From an uncultured Verrucomicrobiales bacterium (lineage in GTDB: Bacteria; Verrucomicrobiota; Verrucomicrobiia; Verrucomicrobiales; Akkermansiaceae), in the NCBI GenBank assembly GCA_937885815.1, contig CALABM010000066.1:1-64000 (forward strand): a stretch of 64,000 nt of DNA, written 5' to 3'. The notes beneath the pieces were generated by a model. It had not been told where the DNA came from and made no database searches. It worked only from the letters and a program-made list of their open reading frames with translations. Positions 51,593-59,922 of this stretch are shown in pieces (position 1 is the first letter of the stretch; every line of letters starts with the position of its first letter). Made by a program: the position numbers and the translations under genes.

Positions 51593-51741
51593 AACACATC
51601 GAGGGCGTGGGTATAGCGACCGAGGGCGAAAGCTGGATGCCTGGAGATGTGCGATTGCGTGTCGTCAATCGTAAAAATCCGAAAATAACTAAAACGGAAG
51701 ACGGGAGAATTACCTATGAATTCTGGGTGGAAGAGATATAA
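51562..51741 (+). pseudogene. C-terminal coding fragment in another frame
   Basis: Open frame without a start. From 51598 it reads IEGVGIATEGESWMPGDVRL, then VVNRKNPKITKTEDGRITYE and FWVEEI before the stop at 51741. The composition looks coding. It shares 13 bp (CGTCAATCGTAAA at 51663) with 50347. It is probably the remains of a further cassette fused by deletion. Confidence 0.35.
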
Positions 51742-51742
51742 A

Positions 51743-51952
51743 TCAGCGCCAGTGCTTATCCAGATATTCTTCAAAAGTAAGCGGGCGGCGGTGAGCCGGC
51801 ATTACAACGCTAAGACCTTTCTCAATTTTAACACGGTCTGCCTCCATCGTCTGCTGCCATTTTTCCGTAGCGTGAACACGCTTAGCCTTTGCAAACTCCG
51901 CCGGAGGCTGGTGGAGCGTGCGCTTACTGGATTTGGCAGGGCGTGCCTTCAT
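51743..51952 (-). CDS. Small minus-strand hypothetical protein
   Basis: 69 residues from ATG 51952, basic, reading MKARPAKSSKRTLHQPPAEF at the start and HRRPLTFEEYLDKHWR at the end. The last residues have the look of a conserved motif. It is the only minus-strand frame of the prophage segment that seems real, and it ends 2 bp from the plus-strand fragment. It could be a small regulatory, immunity or antitoxin protein, but this is a guess from position. Confidence 0.4.
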   Translation of the reverse strand: MKARPAKSSKRTLHQPPAEFAKAKRVHATEKWQQTMEADRVKIEKGLSVVMPAHRRPLTFEEYLDKHWR

Positions 51953-51993
51953 GCCCTGAGTGTAGCATAGTGAACACATAATACAAGCTTTTT

Positions 51994-52572
51994 ATGCTGA
52001 AATTAACCATCCGCAGCGGTTTGTGTTCCTTACGCTCCATAACCCCGGAGCAAAAGGAAGATATTCTACACGCCGCCGCCGGGCGTGTGCGTAGTTTAAT
52101 GGAAAGCCATTTTGACGGATTGCCCTCGCGGCGCTTCTGGAAAGAGGCGGCGGATTCTATACACGTGGAACCCGAAAAAAATGGCACGCTGAATATCAAC
52201 ATTTTCAAGCGCGGCGTACACCTGCGCTATGCTGGTGGCACGGTGAAGCCAAGCGGCAAAATCAGCGAACTGACGGGCAAGCCGATAAAAAGCTTGCTCA
52301 TACCAGGAAGACGCACCGCGATGCACACGCAGGGGCTTGACCTGTACGATGTAGTGAAAGCCCCGAACCGGGTGCATACAATCAAAAACCATGCCGGGCG
52401 TGTTTACCTGGTAGAAGATGCCGAGCAACCAGAGCAGAAGATGCGCTACCTTGGTCGCCTAGTGAAGCAAACAACGCACAGCCCCGACCCCTCCGTGCTG
52501 CCCTCCATGCAGGATATGCAGGAGGCAGCGGCAAAAGGGGCGAATTTCATTCTCAAAAATATAGAACCCTGA
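51994..52572 (+). CDS. Phage virion morphogenesis protein, Mu gpG-like
   Basis: 192 residues. RFWKEAADSIHVEPEKNG near 47-64, VHLRYAGGTVKPSGKISELT near 75-94 and KPIKSLLIPGRR near 96 match the pattern of Mu-like gpG (tail completion/virion morphogenesis) proteins, which contain a GG-x-I/V-x-P motif near a basic loop. Intact and with a normal start. It stands 4 bp before the tape-measure gene, as the neighbour order of tailed phages would suggest after a head-protein gene. Confidence 0.55.
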   Translation: MLKLTIRSGLCSLRSITPEQKEDILHAAAGRVRSLMESHFDGLPSRRFWKEAADSIHVEPEKNGTLNINIFKRGVHLRYAGGTVKPSGKISELTGKPIKSLLIPGRRTAMHTQGLDLYDVVKAPNRVHTIKNHAGRVYLVEDAEQPEQKMRYLGRLVKQTTHSPDPSVLPSMQDMQEAAAKGANFILKNIEP

Positions 52573-52576
52573 TTTT

Positions 52577-53320
52577 ATGGCTGACAATAAGATAGATATG
52601 AGCATAGGGCTGGGGATGGAGTATGACCCTAGCGGAGCAGCGGCAGCAAATGCCGACATAGAGAAGTTGAAGCAGTCGGCCAGCACGGTGCCAAGCCCCG
52701 GCGGGAGCCCTGCCACGACCTCGCAGGGGGACGGCGGAGGGGCTGCCGAGGCTGAGGAAGAGCTGGCCGCGGCCCGAGATGAGGTAGCGGAGGCAACAGA
52801 GACAGCTGCCGAGGCTGAGGAGCAGCTGGCAGAGACTCGCACGGAGATAGCCACGGCCACCGAGACCGCCACCACCGCCGAAAATAAGCAAACCGCAGCG
52901 CAGGAAAAAGCGGCGACAGCCACGGCAAAGGAGGCAGCTGAGGAGTCCAAACTGAGCCGCGAGATACAGCTGGCCGCCAAGAGCCGCCAAGAGCTCATCC
53001 GCGAGCTGGAGCGCTTGGCTAAGGCACGCCGAGCCGCAGCCGAGGCGGGTAACGCTGAGGAGTTTGCTGCACTGACCCAGCAGATGGGAACGACTCGCTC
53101 GGCCTTTGAGCAAATGAATCAGGGCATGGAGCTGAACAATATCCAGATGCAGCAACAGGCGCAGATGGGTATGCAGGCGGCGCAGACTATCGGCGAACTG
53201 GGAAAAGCTGCCCGCAGTGGCAGCACGGATTTGGCCGGCATGACGGGGCAGATTCTCGCAGTGGGCACAGCTATCAAGGCGGGGCTGGGGCCGGTGGGCT
53301 GGATGATGATGGCGGGCTGA
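52577..53320 (+). CDS. Truncated phage tape-measure-like protein, N-terminal part
   Basis: 247 residues. After a short Gly/Ser/Pro stretch comes a long Ala/Glu/Thr-rich coiled coil (about 50-130; AEAEEELAAARDEVAEA), then QQAQMGMQAAQTIGELGKAA near 196-215 and hydrophobic AVGTAIKAGLGPVGWMMMAG at the end. This is how tape-measure proteins begin, before a long hydrophobic middle part. It stops abruptly at 53320, so at least two thirds of a normal protein (600 residues or more) is missing. It marks the right edge of the remnant. Confidence 0.6.
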   Translation: MADNKIDMSIGLGMEYDPSGAAAANADIEKLKQSASTVPSPGGSPATTSQGDGGGAAEAEEELAAARDEVAEATETAAEAEEQLAETRTEIATATETATTAENKQTAAQEKAATATAKEAAEESKLSREIQLAAKSRQELIRELERLAKARRAAAEAGNAEEFAALTQQMGTTRSAFEQMNQGMELNNIQMQQQAQMGMQAAQTIGELGKAARSGSTDLAGMTGQILAVGTAIKAGLGPVGWMMMAG

Positions 53321-53413
53321 GCCGATAACTTCTCATTTATCCACGGCTTGTTTCTCAACTCCGGCGCGGCGATACACTTTTTGAAAAGCGGTGATTCTAT
53401 AACAAAGTTCGCC

Positions 53414-53439
53414 GGTGGATGACTCAAAGGTCATCCACC
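53414..53439 (-). terminator. Inverted repeat at the end of nrdB
   Basis: 10-bp perfect stem (53414-53423 with 53430-53439), 6-base loop. It includes the last codons and stop of nrdB. There is no T run, so intrinsic termination is doubtful. 53321-53413 holds no gene. Confidence 0.4.
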
Positions 53440-54467
53440 AAGGCGGAGCTTTTGGCGTACGCCGTGCTACGAGCCTCAAAAAAGTCCGTCTTAATGAGGT
53501 TCGCATTGCTGTACTGGGACACCCACGAGCAGTCAGCCGGCTCGGATTCATACCCTTCATAAACGGGTTCAAAGCCGAGATTGCGAGCGCGGAGGTTAGC
53601 GAGATAGCGGATGTATGCCGTGAGCACGGAGGTGGACAGCCCCGGTATCTCATCTCCTATGACGTAGCATCCCCACGCTATCTCCTGCTCCGCTCCTTCA
53701 CGAATCATCGCGCGGTACTCCTCCACCAGCTCAGGAGTGAAGAGTTCGGGCTGCTCACGCTGCAGCTCGCGTATGATATTCCGGAAAAGCCAGAGGTGAG
53801 TATTCTCATCACGGTTGATGTAACGTATTTCCTGCGCACTGCCGGGCATTTTCCCATGGCGAGCAAGATTGTAGAAGAACATGAATCCACTGTAAAAATA
53901 AATGCCCTCCAAAATGTAATTAGCTATAAGCGTGCGAGCAAACGCCTGCGGTGTGCGGTGCTGCTGGAAATCATTATACAGATTACCGATGAAGGTATTA
54001 CGGCGGAGAAGATGCTCATCCGTTTGCCACTGGTACAGCACCTCAGTGCGGTGCTGAGGCTCACAGATAGTATCCAGCATGTAGCTGTAGCTCTGGCTAT
54101 GCACGGCTTCCTGAAAAGCCTGAATGCAGAGGCAGAGATTCACCTCATTAGCTGTGACATATTCCCCCACGGAAGGAAGATTAGCCGTCTGAATACTATC
54201 CAGAAACACGAGGAAGGAGAGGATTTTATCGTATGCGCGGCGTTCTGCCGGAGACAGACGCGCATAATCCTTCACATCGGACGCGAGGTTAATTTCCTCA
54301 GGTATCCAGAAATTATTCATGGCCTGACGGTACCACTTACTGACCCACGAATACTTCATATTATTGAAGTCGTTGAGGTTAGTGGTGTTACCATTGATGA
54401 TACGGCGGGTGAGCACATTGGTATCACCCTGCGGATTAAAGAGTGGTTTACGGTTTAACTGCTGCAT
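53424..54467 (-). CDS. nrdB: Ribonucleoside-diphosphate reductase class Ia, beta subunit
   Basis: Radical-generating subunit for deoxyribonucleotide synthesis. 347 residues. Iron ligands and radical tyrosine are conserved: D90 (FLDSIQ), E120 and H123 (FQEAVHSQSY) with the radical Tyr Y127, then ILEGIYFYSGF near 195 and RDENTHLWLF near 225 for the second Glu and the final Glu/His pair. This is the normal diferric-tyrosyl type, not the Tyr-less class Ic. ATG 54467 overlaps the end of nrdA (stop at 54455). The last residues are SSALVDDL. Confidence 0.95.
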   Translation of the reverse strand: MQQLNRKPLFNPQGDTNVLTRRIINGNTTNLNDFNNMKYSWVSKWYRQAMNNFWIPEEINLASDVKDYARLSPAERRAYDKILSFLVFLDSIQTANLPSVGEYVTANEVNLCLCIQAFQEAVHSQSYSYMLDTICEPQHRTEVLYQWQTDEHLLRRNTFIGNLYNDFQQHRTPQAFARTLIANYILEGIYFYSGFMFFYNLARHGKMPGSAQEIRYINRDENTHLWLFRNIIRELQREQPELFTPELVEEYRAMIREGAEQEIAWGCYVIGDEIPGLSTSVLTAYIRYLANLRARNLGFEPVYEGYESEPADCSWVSQYSNANLIKTDFFEARSTAYAKSSALVDDL

Positions 54468-56977
54468 GATTCGCATTCTTCTATTTCGAGGCTCTTAGAA
54501 CGGATGTAGTAAATTGTCTTAACGCCGGACTCCCATGCAAGGATGTACAGGTTAAGAATCTGACGAAGTGTGTGGGAAGTAGTAATGTAAAGGTTGAGGC
54601 TCTGCGCCTGGTCCACATGGCGCTGGCGGATGCCACATGCACGCACGGACCACTGCTGGTCAATGCGGTGAGCGCTCTTATAATACCAGAGCGTTTCCAG
54701 AGATAACTCAGGAGCCACGCGCGGCATGAGCCCAGTTTTACGCTCCTCCATGAAGAAGAGCTTCATCACGGGATCAATCCCTGCCGTAGTACCGGCAATA
54801 GTTCCGGTGCTGCTGGTGGGGGCCACAGCAAGCAACCATGCATTTCTCAGGCCGAATGTGGCCACGCGCAGCTGCAAATCTTGCCATTGAGCAGATGTGT
54901 ACCCGCGTTGCCGGAAGTACTCACCGGTCTGCCAATCACTCCCTTGGAAGTGAGAGTAGGCCCCCTTCTGCTCCGCGATTTCACAACTGGCGGAGATGAC
55001 CGCATGGTTAATCTGCTCGAATAGCCTGTCCGCCAGCGCAAGGTGTTCCTCGCTTTCCCAGCGGATCCCCTGCTTTGCGAGCATGTGGTGATAACCACTC
55101 ACGCCGAGGCCAATAGGACGATACGCCGAGTTTGTAACAGCTGCATACGGCAGCGGGTATAGATTCAAATCTATAACATTATCCAGAGCACGCACTGCAC
55201 TGCGAGTGATAGCGGCAAGCTCAGAGGCGTCCTGGGTGTTGATACGCCCCAGAGAAAGGCTAGCCAGATTGCATACCACAAAATCCCCGGGCCGAGTGGT
55301 CGTTACCACCAGAGTATCCCCATCCACCGTCTGCACCTTCTGCTCCACGGACTCGATAGCGCTCATATTCTGAGCGATTTCGGTGCAAAGGTTACTGCAG
55401 TAGATAATGCCGGCATGCTTGTTCGGGTTGGCTCGGTTAACGATATCTCGATTGAACGCAAAGGGCGTGCCGGTCTCCACCGCACTTTTAAGGATGAGGC
55501 GGATAAGCTCTTTGATGGGGATAATTCGCTTGTGTATGCGAGAATCCGCCACGCAGGAGTGATAGCGTTTTTCCCATTCTTCACCCCAGTAATCTTCCAG
55601 TGAATACCCTTTCACGCAGCGCACTTCATGCGGGCACATAAGGTACCACATACCCTCTATATTGTCCCGGGCCTGCTGCCAGAAATAGTCCGGATAGCAT
55701 ACAGCCGGGAAAACGTCATGAGCTTTCAGGCGGTCATCTCCATTGTTTGTACGAAGCGCGAGAAACTCAGGCAAATCGCGGTGCCAAGCGTCAAGATACA
55801 CGGCTACAGCCCCCTGCCTCACACCAAGCTGATCCACCGCCACAGCGGTGTCATTCGCCAGACGAATCCAGCGGATGACGCCACCGGCAGCTCCGGGGAA
55901 TCCTCGTATAGCGCTGCCGGTGGCTCGCACCTTGCCAAAGTACAGGCCCATTCCTCCGCCATGTTTACTGACCTGGGCGAAGTTATCAATACTGCGGTAG
56001 ATACCTTCCAGACTATCAGGAACCGTATCGATGAAACAGGAGGAAAGCTGATGAAAAGGTTTGCGAGCATTTGCCAAGGTGGGCGTGGCCATGGTTACCT
56101 TCAGCGTGCTGAGCATATCATAGAAGCGAAGCACCCAACCGCTGCGATCTACGTCTTCCTTCATAGCCAGATGCATGGCTATTCCCATGAACATCTCCTG
56201 AGGCGTTTCCGGCACCTCCCCGGTACGTGTGCGAATCAGGTAACGCCCGATAAGCATCTCAAGCCCGGAATAATTCAGGAGTTTGTCGCGTTCAGGCTTC
56301 AGCATACGCTCAAAGACATCCACTTCCGCGCGGCTGTAAGCCTCTGCCACAGCGGGAGCATACAAGCCCTCACGTGCAAAATGTTGAATCTTATCATACA
56401 GGCTGTTCAGGCCAACGCTCTCCTCATAGCATCGGACATCGTCATAGAAACGCAGCAGGCGGAAGCGGGCGGCAATCATCTCCCACTGCGGGGCGTCGCG
56501 AGAGGTGAGTTCGGCCGCTGCCCCGGTAAGCACTTCCAGGGCAGCAGCCTTTGCTATTCCTCTCCTATAAAAACTGTGAAAACGATTCGTGAGCAGGTTC
56601 AGAGAATACTCTTCACCGGGAAATTCCTGCTGTAATTCTTTGAGAACAGCGTCCAGCTCAGGCTCATTCCCGAAGTACGCCATCAGCGTGGCCCGCATGG
56701 CGCGCAGGCGTCTGCGCTCATTGCGGTACAGGATGAAACTACGGGCTGCCTCATAGTGTCCGCCCACCATCAATGCTTCTTCTACAATGTCCTGCACATG
56801 CTCCACAGGAATGGCACCCTCTCCGACAAGCAGCTTCCGCTCCACCCCCTCCGCCAGCTCACCAATAACCGACTCTCCGGGTGTCTGCCCCACACTCTCA
56901 AATGCTAACCCGATTACTCGCTCTATCTTTCCGCGGCGGTAGATCTCTTCTTGACCATTCCTTTTACGTATTTTCAT
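54455..56977 (-). CDS. nrdA: Ribonucleoside-diphosphate reductase class Ia, alpha subunit
   Basis: Catalytic subunit, 840 residues. The N-terminal ATP-cone (IRKRNGQEEIYRRGKIERVI, about 2-90) gives allosteric control by ATP/dATP. Active site: LSSCFIDTVPDS near 300 (redox Cys), KHGGGMGLYFGKVR near 327, IIYCSNLCTEIAQN near 525 (catalytic Asn-Cys-Glu), DFVVCNLASLSLG near 560 (second redox Cys) and GLGVSGYHHML near 620. The C-terminal swinging pair is in EECESCSS. It is co-transcribed with nrdB. A candidate NrdR operator overlaps its promoter. Confidence 0.96.
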   Translation of the reverse strand: MKIRKRNGQEEIYRRGKIERVIGLAFESVGQTPGESVIGELAEGVERKLLVGEGAIPVEHVQDIVEEALMVGGHYEAARSFILYRNERRRLRAMRATLMAYFGNEPELDAVLKELQQEFPGEEYSLNLLTNRFHSFYRRGIAKAAALEVLTGAAAELTSRDAPQWEMIAARFRLLRFYDDVRCYEESVGLNSLYDKIQHFAREGLYAPAVAEAYSRAEVDVFERMLKPERDKLLNYSGLEMLIGRYLIRTRTGEVPETPQEMFMGIAMHLAMKEDVDRSGWVLRFYDMLSTLKVTMATPTLANARKPFHQLSSCFIDTVPDSLEGIYRSIDNFAQVSKHGGGMGLYFGKVRATGSAIRGFPGAAGGVIRWIRLANDTAVAVDQLGVRQGAVAVYLDAWHRDLPEFLALRTNNGDDRLKAHDVFPAVCYPDYFWQQARDNIEGMWYLMCPHEVRCVKGYSLEDYWGEEWEKRYHSCVADSRIHKRIIPIKELIRLILKSAVETGTPFAFNRDIVNRANPNKHAGIIYCSNLCTEIAQNMSAIESVEQKVQTVDGDTLVVTTTRPGDFVVCNLASLSLGRINTQDASELAAITRSAVRALDNVIDLNLYPLPYAAVTNSAYRPIGLGVSGYHHMLAKQGIRWESEEHLALADRLFEQINHAVISASCEIAEQKGAYSHFQGSDWQTGEYFRQRGYTSAQWQDLQLRVATFGLRNAWLLAVAPTSSTGTIAGTTAGIDPVMKLFFMEERKTGLMPRVAPELSLETLWYYKSAHRIDQQWSVRACGIRQRHVDQAQSLNLYITTSHTLRQILNLYILAWESGVKTIYYIRSKSLEIEECESCSS

Positions 56978-56987
56978 TTCTCTTATT

Positions 56988-57040
56988 TCCTATATGTGGT
57001 GTATGATTGCGAATAATAACACCATATCTGCCAATGTCAA
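56988..57040 (-). promoter_or_regulatory. nrdA promoter with two candidate NrdR boxes
   Basis: Minus strand: TTGACA (57040-57035), 16 bp spacer, TATTAT (57018-57013). One NrdR-like 16-mer fills the spacer exactly (57019-57034, ACACCATATC on the plus strand; 9/16 to consensus). The other lies at 56988-57003 (TATATGTGGTGT; 11/16). Their centres are 31 bp apart, the spacing usual for NrdR box pairs. Confidence 0.6.
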
Positions 57041-57144
57041 CACTAAAATTAGAAAAATTCTAATTTTATTTTCTGAGGGCCGAAAAATTGACCTTTTAAA
57101 ATAACAAGGATAGGGACGTCATCACAAACAGCCACCGAAAATGC

Positions 57145-57173
57145 TTGCCAGTCGCGCACATGTGATATATAAT
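57145..57173 (+). promoter_or_regulatory. Promoter of the phosphohexomutase gene, very short leader
   Basis: TTGCCA (57145-57150), 17 bp spacer, perfect TATAAT (57168-57173), 13 nt before ATG 57187. A frame start at 57172 overlaps the -10 and is excluded. Confidence 0.75.
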
Positions 57174-57186
57174 GCGCGCACGAATT

Positions 57187-59130
57187 ATGGACAGTACACT
57201 TCTTTCCACTCTTGAACAGGCCGTAGCAGACGGCAAATTGCTTGCAGATTCCCTCACGAATATCCGCCTGCTTCTGGCCGGCACGAAGGATCCCGTTGCT
57301 CCCGCAGCAATCACCGAACTTGCCGCCGCCGGCGAATGGGCTGAGCTGAACAACCGCTTCTACAAGACACTTGCATTCGGTACCGGTGGACTTCGTGGTC
57401 GCACCATCGGCATGGTGGTAGCTCCGTCTGAACAAGGGAAAGGTGGTGTAAACGGCCGTCCCGAGTTCCCCTGCGTAGGTACGGCGTCCATGAACTTCTT
57501 CAATGTGGGGCGTGCCATGCGCGGCCTCATCACCTATGTGAACCGCTTTGTTCAGGCTGAAGGCACCGGCCGCAAGCCCCGTATCGTAGTGGGTCACGAC
57601 ACCCGTCACTTCTCCCGTGACTTCGCCGAGTATTGCGCCAAGATTGCCACGGATTTGGGCTGCGACTGCGCTCTTTTTGATGGTCCTTGCTCCACCCCGG
57701 AGGTATCCTTCGCCATCCGTGAGCTGAACGCTGACACCGGCGTGGTGCTGACAGCCTCCCACAACCCTGCACACGATAACGGCTTCAAAGCCTACTTCAA
57801 CGACGGTGCCCAGCTCATTGCTCCGCATGACAAAGCCGTTATCGCAGAAGTTAACGCCCTCACCGGTGACACCTACGAACCGCTTCCCGCTGAGGAGCAA
57901 GGCACGCTGAGCATTCTCGGGCCGGAGTTTGACGCCATTTACATCGAGAAGCTCAAGGGCATCATCCTGCGCCCGGACGTCTTTGGCAAGGCCAGCGCCA
58001 AGGTGGTATACACGAACCTGCACGGCACGGGTGGCCGCTGCATCGTACCCATTCTGAAGGAGATTGGCTGCAATGTGAGCCCCGTGGCCGCTCAGGACGT
58101 GCTGGACGGTCGTTTCCCCACCGTGGCCAGCCCGAACCCCGAGAACGCCCCTGCTCTGGACATGGCTATCGCCCAGGCTGACGCAGAGAATGCCGACCTC
58201 GTCATTGCCACTGACCCTGACAGCGACCGCATGGGTATCGCCGTGCGTGACACAGCCACCGGCAAGATGCAGCTGCTCACCGGTAACCAGACCGGCTGCC
58301 TTCTGGCTTGGTACCGCTGCATGACCGCCATCGAGCTCGGCATCATCACCCCGGAGAACATTGACCACTCCGTCATGGTAAAGACCTTTGTTACCAGCCC
58401 GCTGCAGGACGCTATCGCCGCCTCTTTCGGCATCTCCACCGTGAACGTCCTTACCGGCTTCAAGTACATCGCCGCCAAGCTCGGCAAGTACGAGCAAGCC
58501 ATCCCCAAGGCAGAGCGCGTCGGTTACCGCAGCATGACAGAGGCTCAGACCCGCGAGCTGCGCCTCAAGTACAGCAAGTACTTCATCTTCGGTGGCGAAG
58601 AAAGCTACGGCTATCTTGCACAGGACTTCGTGCGTGACAAGGACGCCAACGCTGCCGCTCTCTGCCTGGCAGAAATGAACGCCTACCTTGCCTCCAAGGG
58701 CATTGGCCTGCTGGAGTGCCTGAACAACATATACACCGAGCTGGGCTACTACATGGAGCTGGGTAAGAGCATCGTGATGGAAGGTGCCGACGGTGCCGCC
58801 AAGATTGCCGCACTTACTCAGAGCTACATGCAAAATGCCCCTGTAGAGATGGATGGCGCCGCTGTAACAGCCGTGCGTGACTTCTCCACCGGCACGCTTG
58901 TGGATGCTGAAGGCGATCCCATCCCCGCTGAAAAGATGCTCTTCATCGACCTTGCTGACGGCCGCAGCTTTGCTGTTCGTCCCAGCGGTACCGAGCCCAA
59001 GATTAAGTACTACCTCTTCGCTCATGGCGAGAAGGGTGCTGAGCTCAGCGCCGCCAAGGCCGCCGTGGAAGCCGGCATTTCCTCTCTGTGGGCAGCTGTA
59101 GAGGCTGATGCCCGTGCCCGCATGGCATAA
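57187..59130 (+). CDS. Phosphoglucomutase/phosphomannomutase family protein
   Basis: Interconverts hexose 1- and 6-phosphates, supplying UDP-glucose or GDP-mannose synthesis. 647 residues, the long PGM2-like type. Marks: LAFGTGGLRGRTIG near 63-76, VVGHDTRHFSRDFA near 134, the catalytic serine in VLTASHNPAHDNGFKAYF near 181-198, metal loop ATDPDSDRMGIAV near 340-352, GGEESYGYLAQDFVRDKDAN near 468, and the phosphate-binding VRPSGTEPKIKYYLF near 597-611. Substrate preference cannot be read from the sequence. Codon use is biased as in pgk, suggesting high expression. A terminator follows. Confidence 0.93.
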   Translation: MDSTLLSTLEQAVADGKLLADSLTNIRLLLAGTKDPVAPAAITELAAAGEWAELNNRFYKTLAFGTGGLRGRTIGMVVAPSEQGKGGVNGRPEFPCVGTASMNFFNVGRAMRGLITYVNRFVQAEGTGRKPRIVVGHDTRHFSRDFAEYCAKIATDLGCDCALFDGPCSTPEVSFAIRELNADTGVVLTASHNPAHDNGFKAYFNDGAQLIAPHDKAVIAEVNALTGDTYEPLPAEEQGTLSILGPEFDAIYIEKLKGIILRPDVFGKASAKVVYTNLHGTGGRCIVPILKEIGCNVSPVAAQDVLDGRFPTVASPNPENAPALDMAIAQADAENADLVIATDPDSDRMGIAVRDTATGKMQLLTGNQTGCLLAWYRCMTAIELGIITPENIDHSVMVKTFVTSPLQDAIAASFGISTVNVLTGFKYIAAKLGKYEQAIPKAERVGYRSMTEAQTRELRLKYSKYFIFGGEESYGYLAQDFVRDKDANAAALCLAEMNAYLASKGIGLLECLNNIYTELGYYMELGKSIVMEGADGAAKIAALTQSYMQNAPVEMDGAAVTAVRDFSTGTLVDAEGDPIPAEKMLFIDLADGRSFAVRPSGTEPKIKYYLFAHGEKGAELSAAKAAVEAGISSLWAAVEADARARMA

Positions 59131-59154
59131 AGCAAACGGAGTTTATCATTCTTC

Positions 59155-59188
59155 AAAGCTCCGCGGCTACCCGCGGCGGAGCTTTCTT
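59155..59188 (+). terminator. Terminator after the phosphohexomutase gene
   Basis: 9-bp perfect stem (59155-59163 with 59177-59185), GC-rich inner part, then TTTCTTAT. Confidence 0.75.
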
Positions 59189-59199
59189 ATAGATAAAAC

Positions 59200-59907
59200 A
59201 TGAAAGCCACACTTTTGTTACTCTTCTGCGGAGCCCTGCTCCTGAACAGCTGCCGCTCCTACATCGGCCAACGGGAGTTCACCCGGGCTGAATACATCGG
59301 CCACTGCCTGCCAACTGATATTACGCCAAACTCAGGCCGTACCATTCTGAGCGATGGAAGCCGGTACTACATAGAGCTCCCCCGCTACCGCAAAATGCCC
59401 CATGCTCTTAACTGGGCAGAAATGATGGGTGATAAGTTCTGCATGCCGGATTATGACCAAGCGGTCGATGAAAATGATTTGTACCTCATTCCTACCGATC
59501 TTGCCTTGTACCTGAGCGGTCGCAGCTCGCACATGCCGTCCGCCTCGTTTAACAATCCCCTGACTCGAGTTGAAAACCCGAGTGAAGTAAAATCCCGCTG
59601 CACAGTAAGCCTTCCGATAGTCAACGCCGCGCCCAAAAATGCCAGAGGGGAAAGTTTCGAGTGCACGTCTCCTTATGCCGGAGCGCACAGAGCAGCTGGC
59701 TATGCCGCTACCGTATTACTGGACGTACCGATAAGTGTCACACAGAACGCACTCTGCTTGGGGGGGGCGGGCGTGGGTGCAGTCGTCTCCATCGTATCAG
59801 CACCGGTGATGATTCCCGTTACACGCCAGATGCAGCAAAGGCCCGCTACAGAACAGGTAGAAACACCCACGCAGACATCTGCCCCTGTCACAGAGGCCCA
59901 AGATTAA
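59200..59907 (+). CDS. Lipoprotein of unknown function
   Basis: 235 residues. A lipoprotein signal ends at the Cys in LLLNSC (residue 18). The mature part has no recognised domain. It contains several Tyr and Arg residues (RYYIELPRYRKMP near 53), four further cysteines, a hydrophobic glycine-rich stretch near 183-205 (CLGGAGVGAVVSIVSAPVMI) and a Thr/Glu/Pro-rich end. It follows a terminator and precedes the next secreted-protein gene by 15 bp, so the two are probably co-transcribed. Confidence 0.7.
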   Translation: MKATLLLLFCGALLLNSCRSYIGQREFTRAEYIGHCLPTDITPNSGRTILSDGSRYYIELPRYRKMPHALNWAEMMGDKFCMPDYDQAVDENDLYLIPTDLALYLSGRSSHMPSASFNNPLTRVENPSEVKSRCTVSLPIVNAAPKNARGESFECTSPYAGAHRAAGYAATVLLDVPISVTQNALCLGGAGVGAVVSIVSAPVMIPVTRQMQQRPATEQVETPTQTSAPVTEAQD

Positions 59908-59922
59908 CTTCATCCGCTTACG

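Larger units (their letters stand above)
49214..53320 (+). mobile_element. Decayed Mu-like prophage segment
   Basis: Between rppH and nrdB. Order: tandem barnase/EndoU/RelE-like nuclease fragments (49.2-51.7 kb), a gpG-like virion morphogenesis gene (51994) and a truncated tape-measure gene (52577). In Mu-like phages a head protein whose C-terminus often carries such a nuclease domain stands just before gpG, so the order fits. Integrase, portal, capsid, lysis and most tail genes are missing. No flanking duplication was seen. Confidence 0.65.

Noticed and set aside
53415..54458. 347-codon plus-strand frame opposite nrdB
   Set aside because: nrdB on the minus strand has its complete iron and radical site; the opposite frame has no domain.
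57049..59025. 658-codon antisense frame over the phosphohexomutase gene
   Set aside because: Same cause: biased codon use in a highly expressed gene; no motifs in the product.
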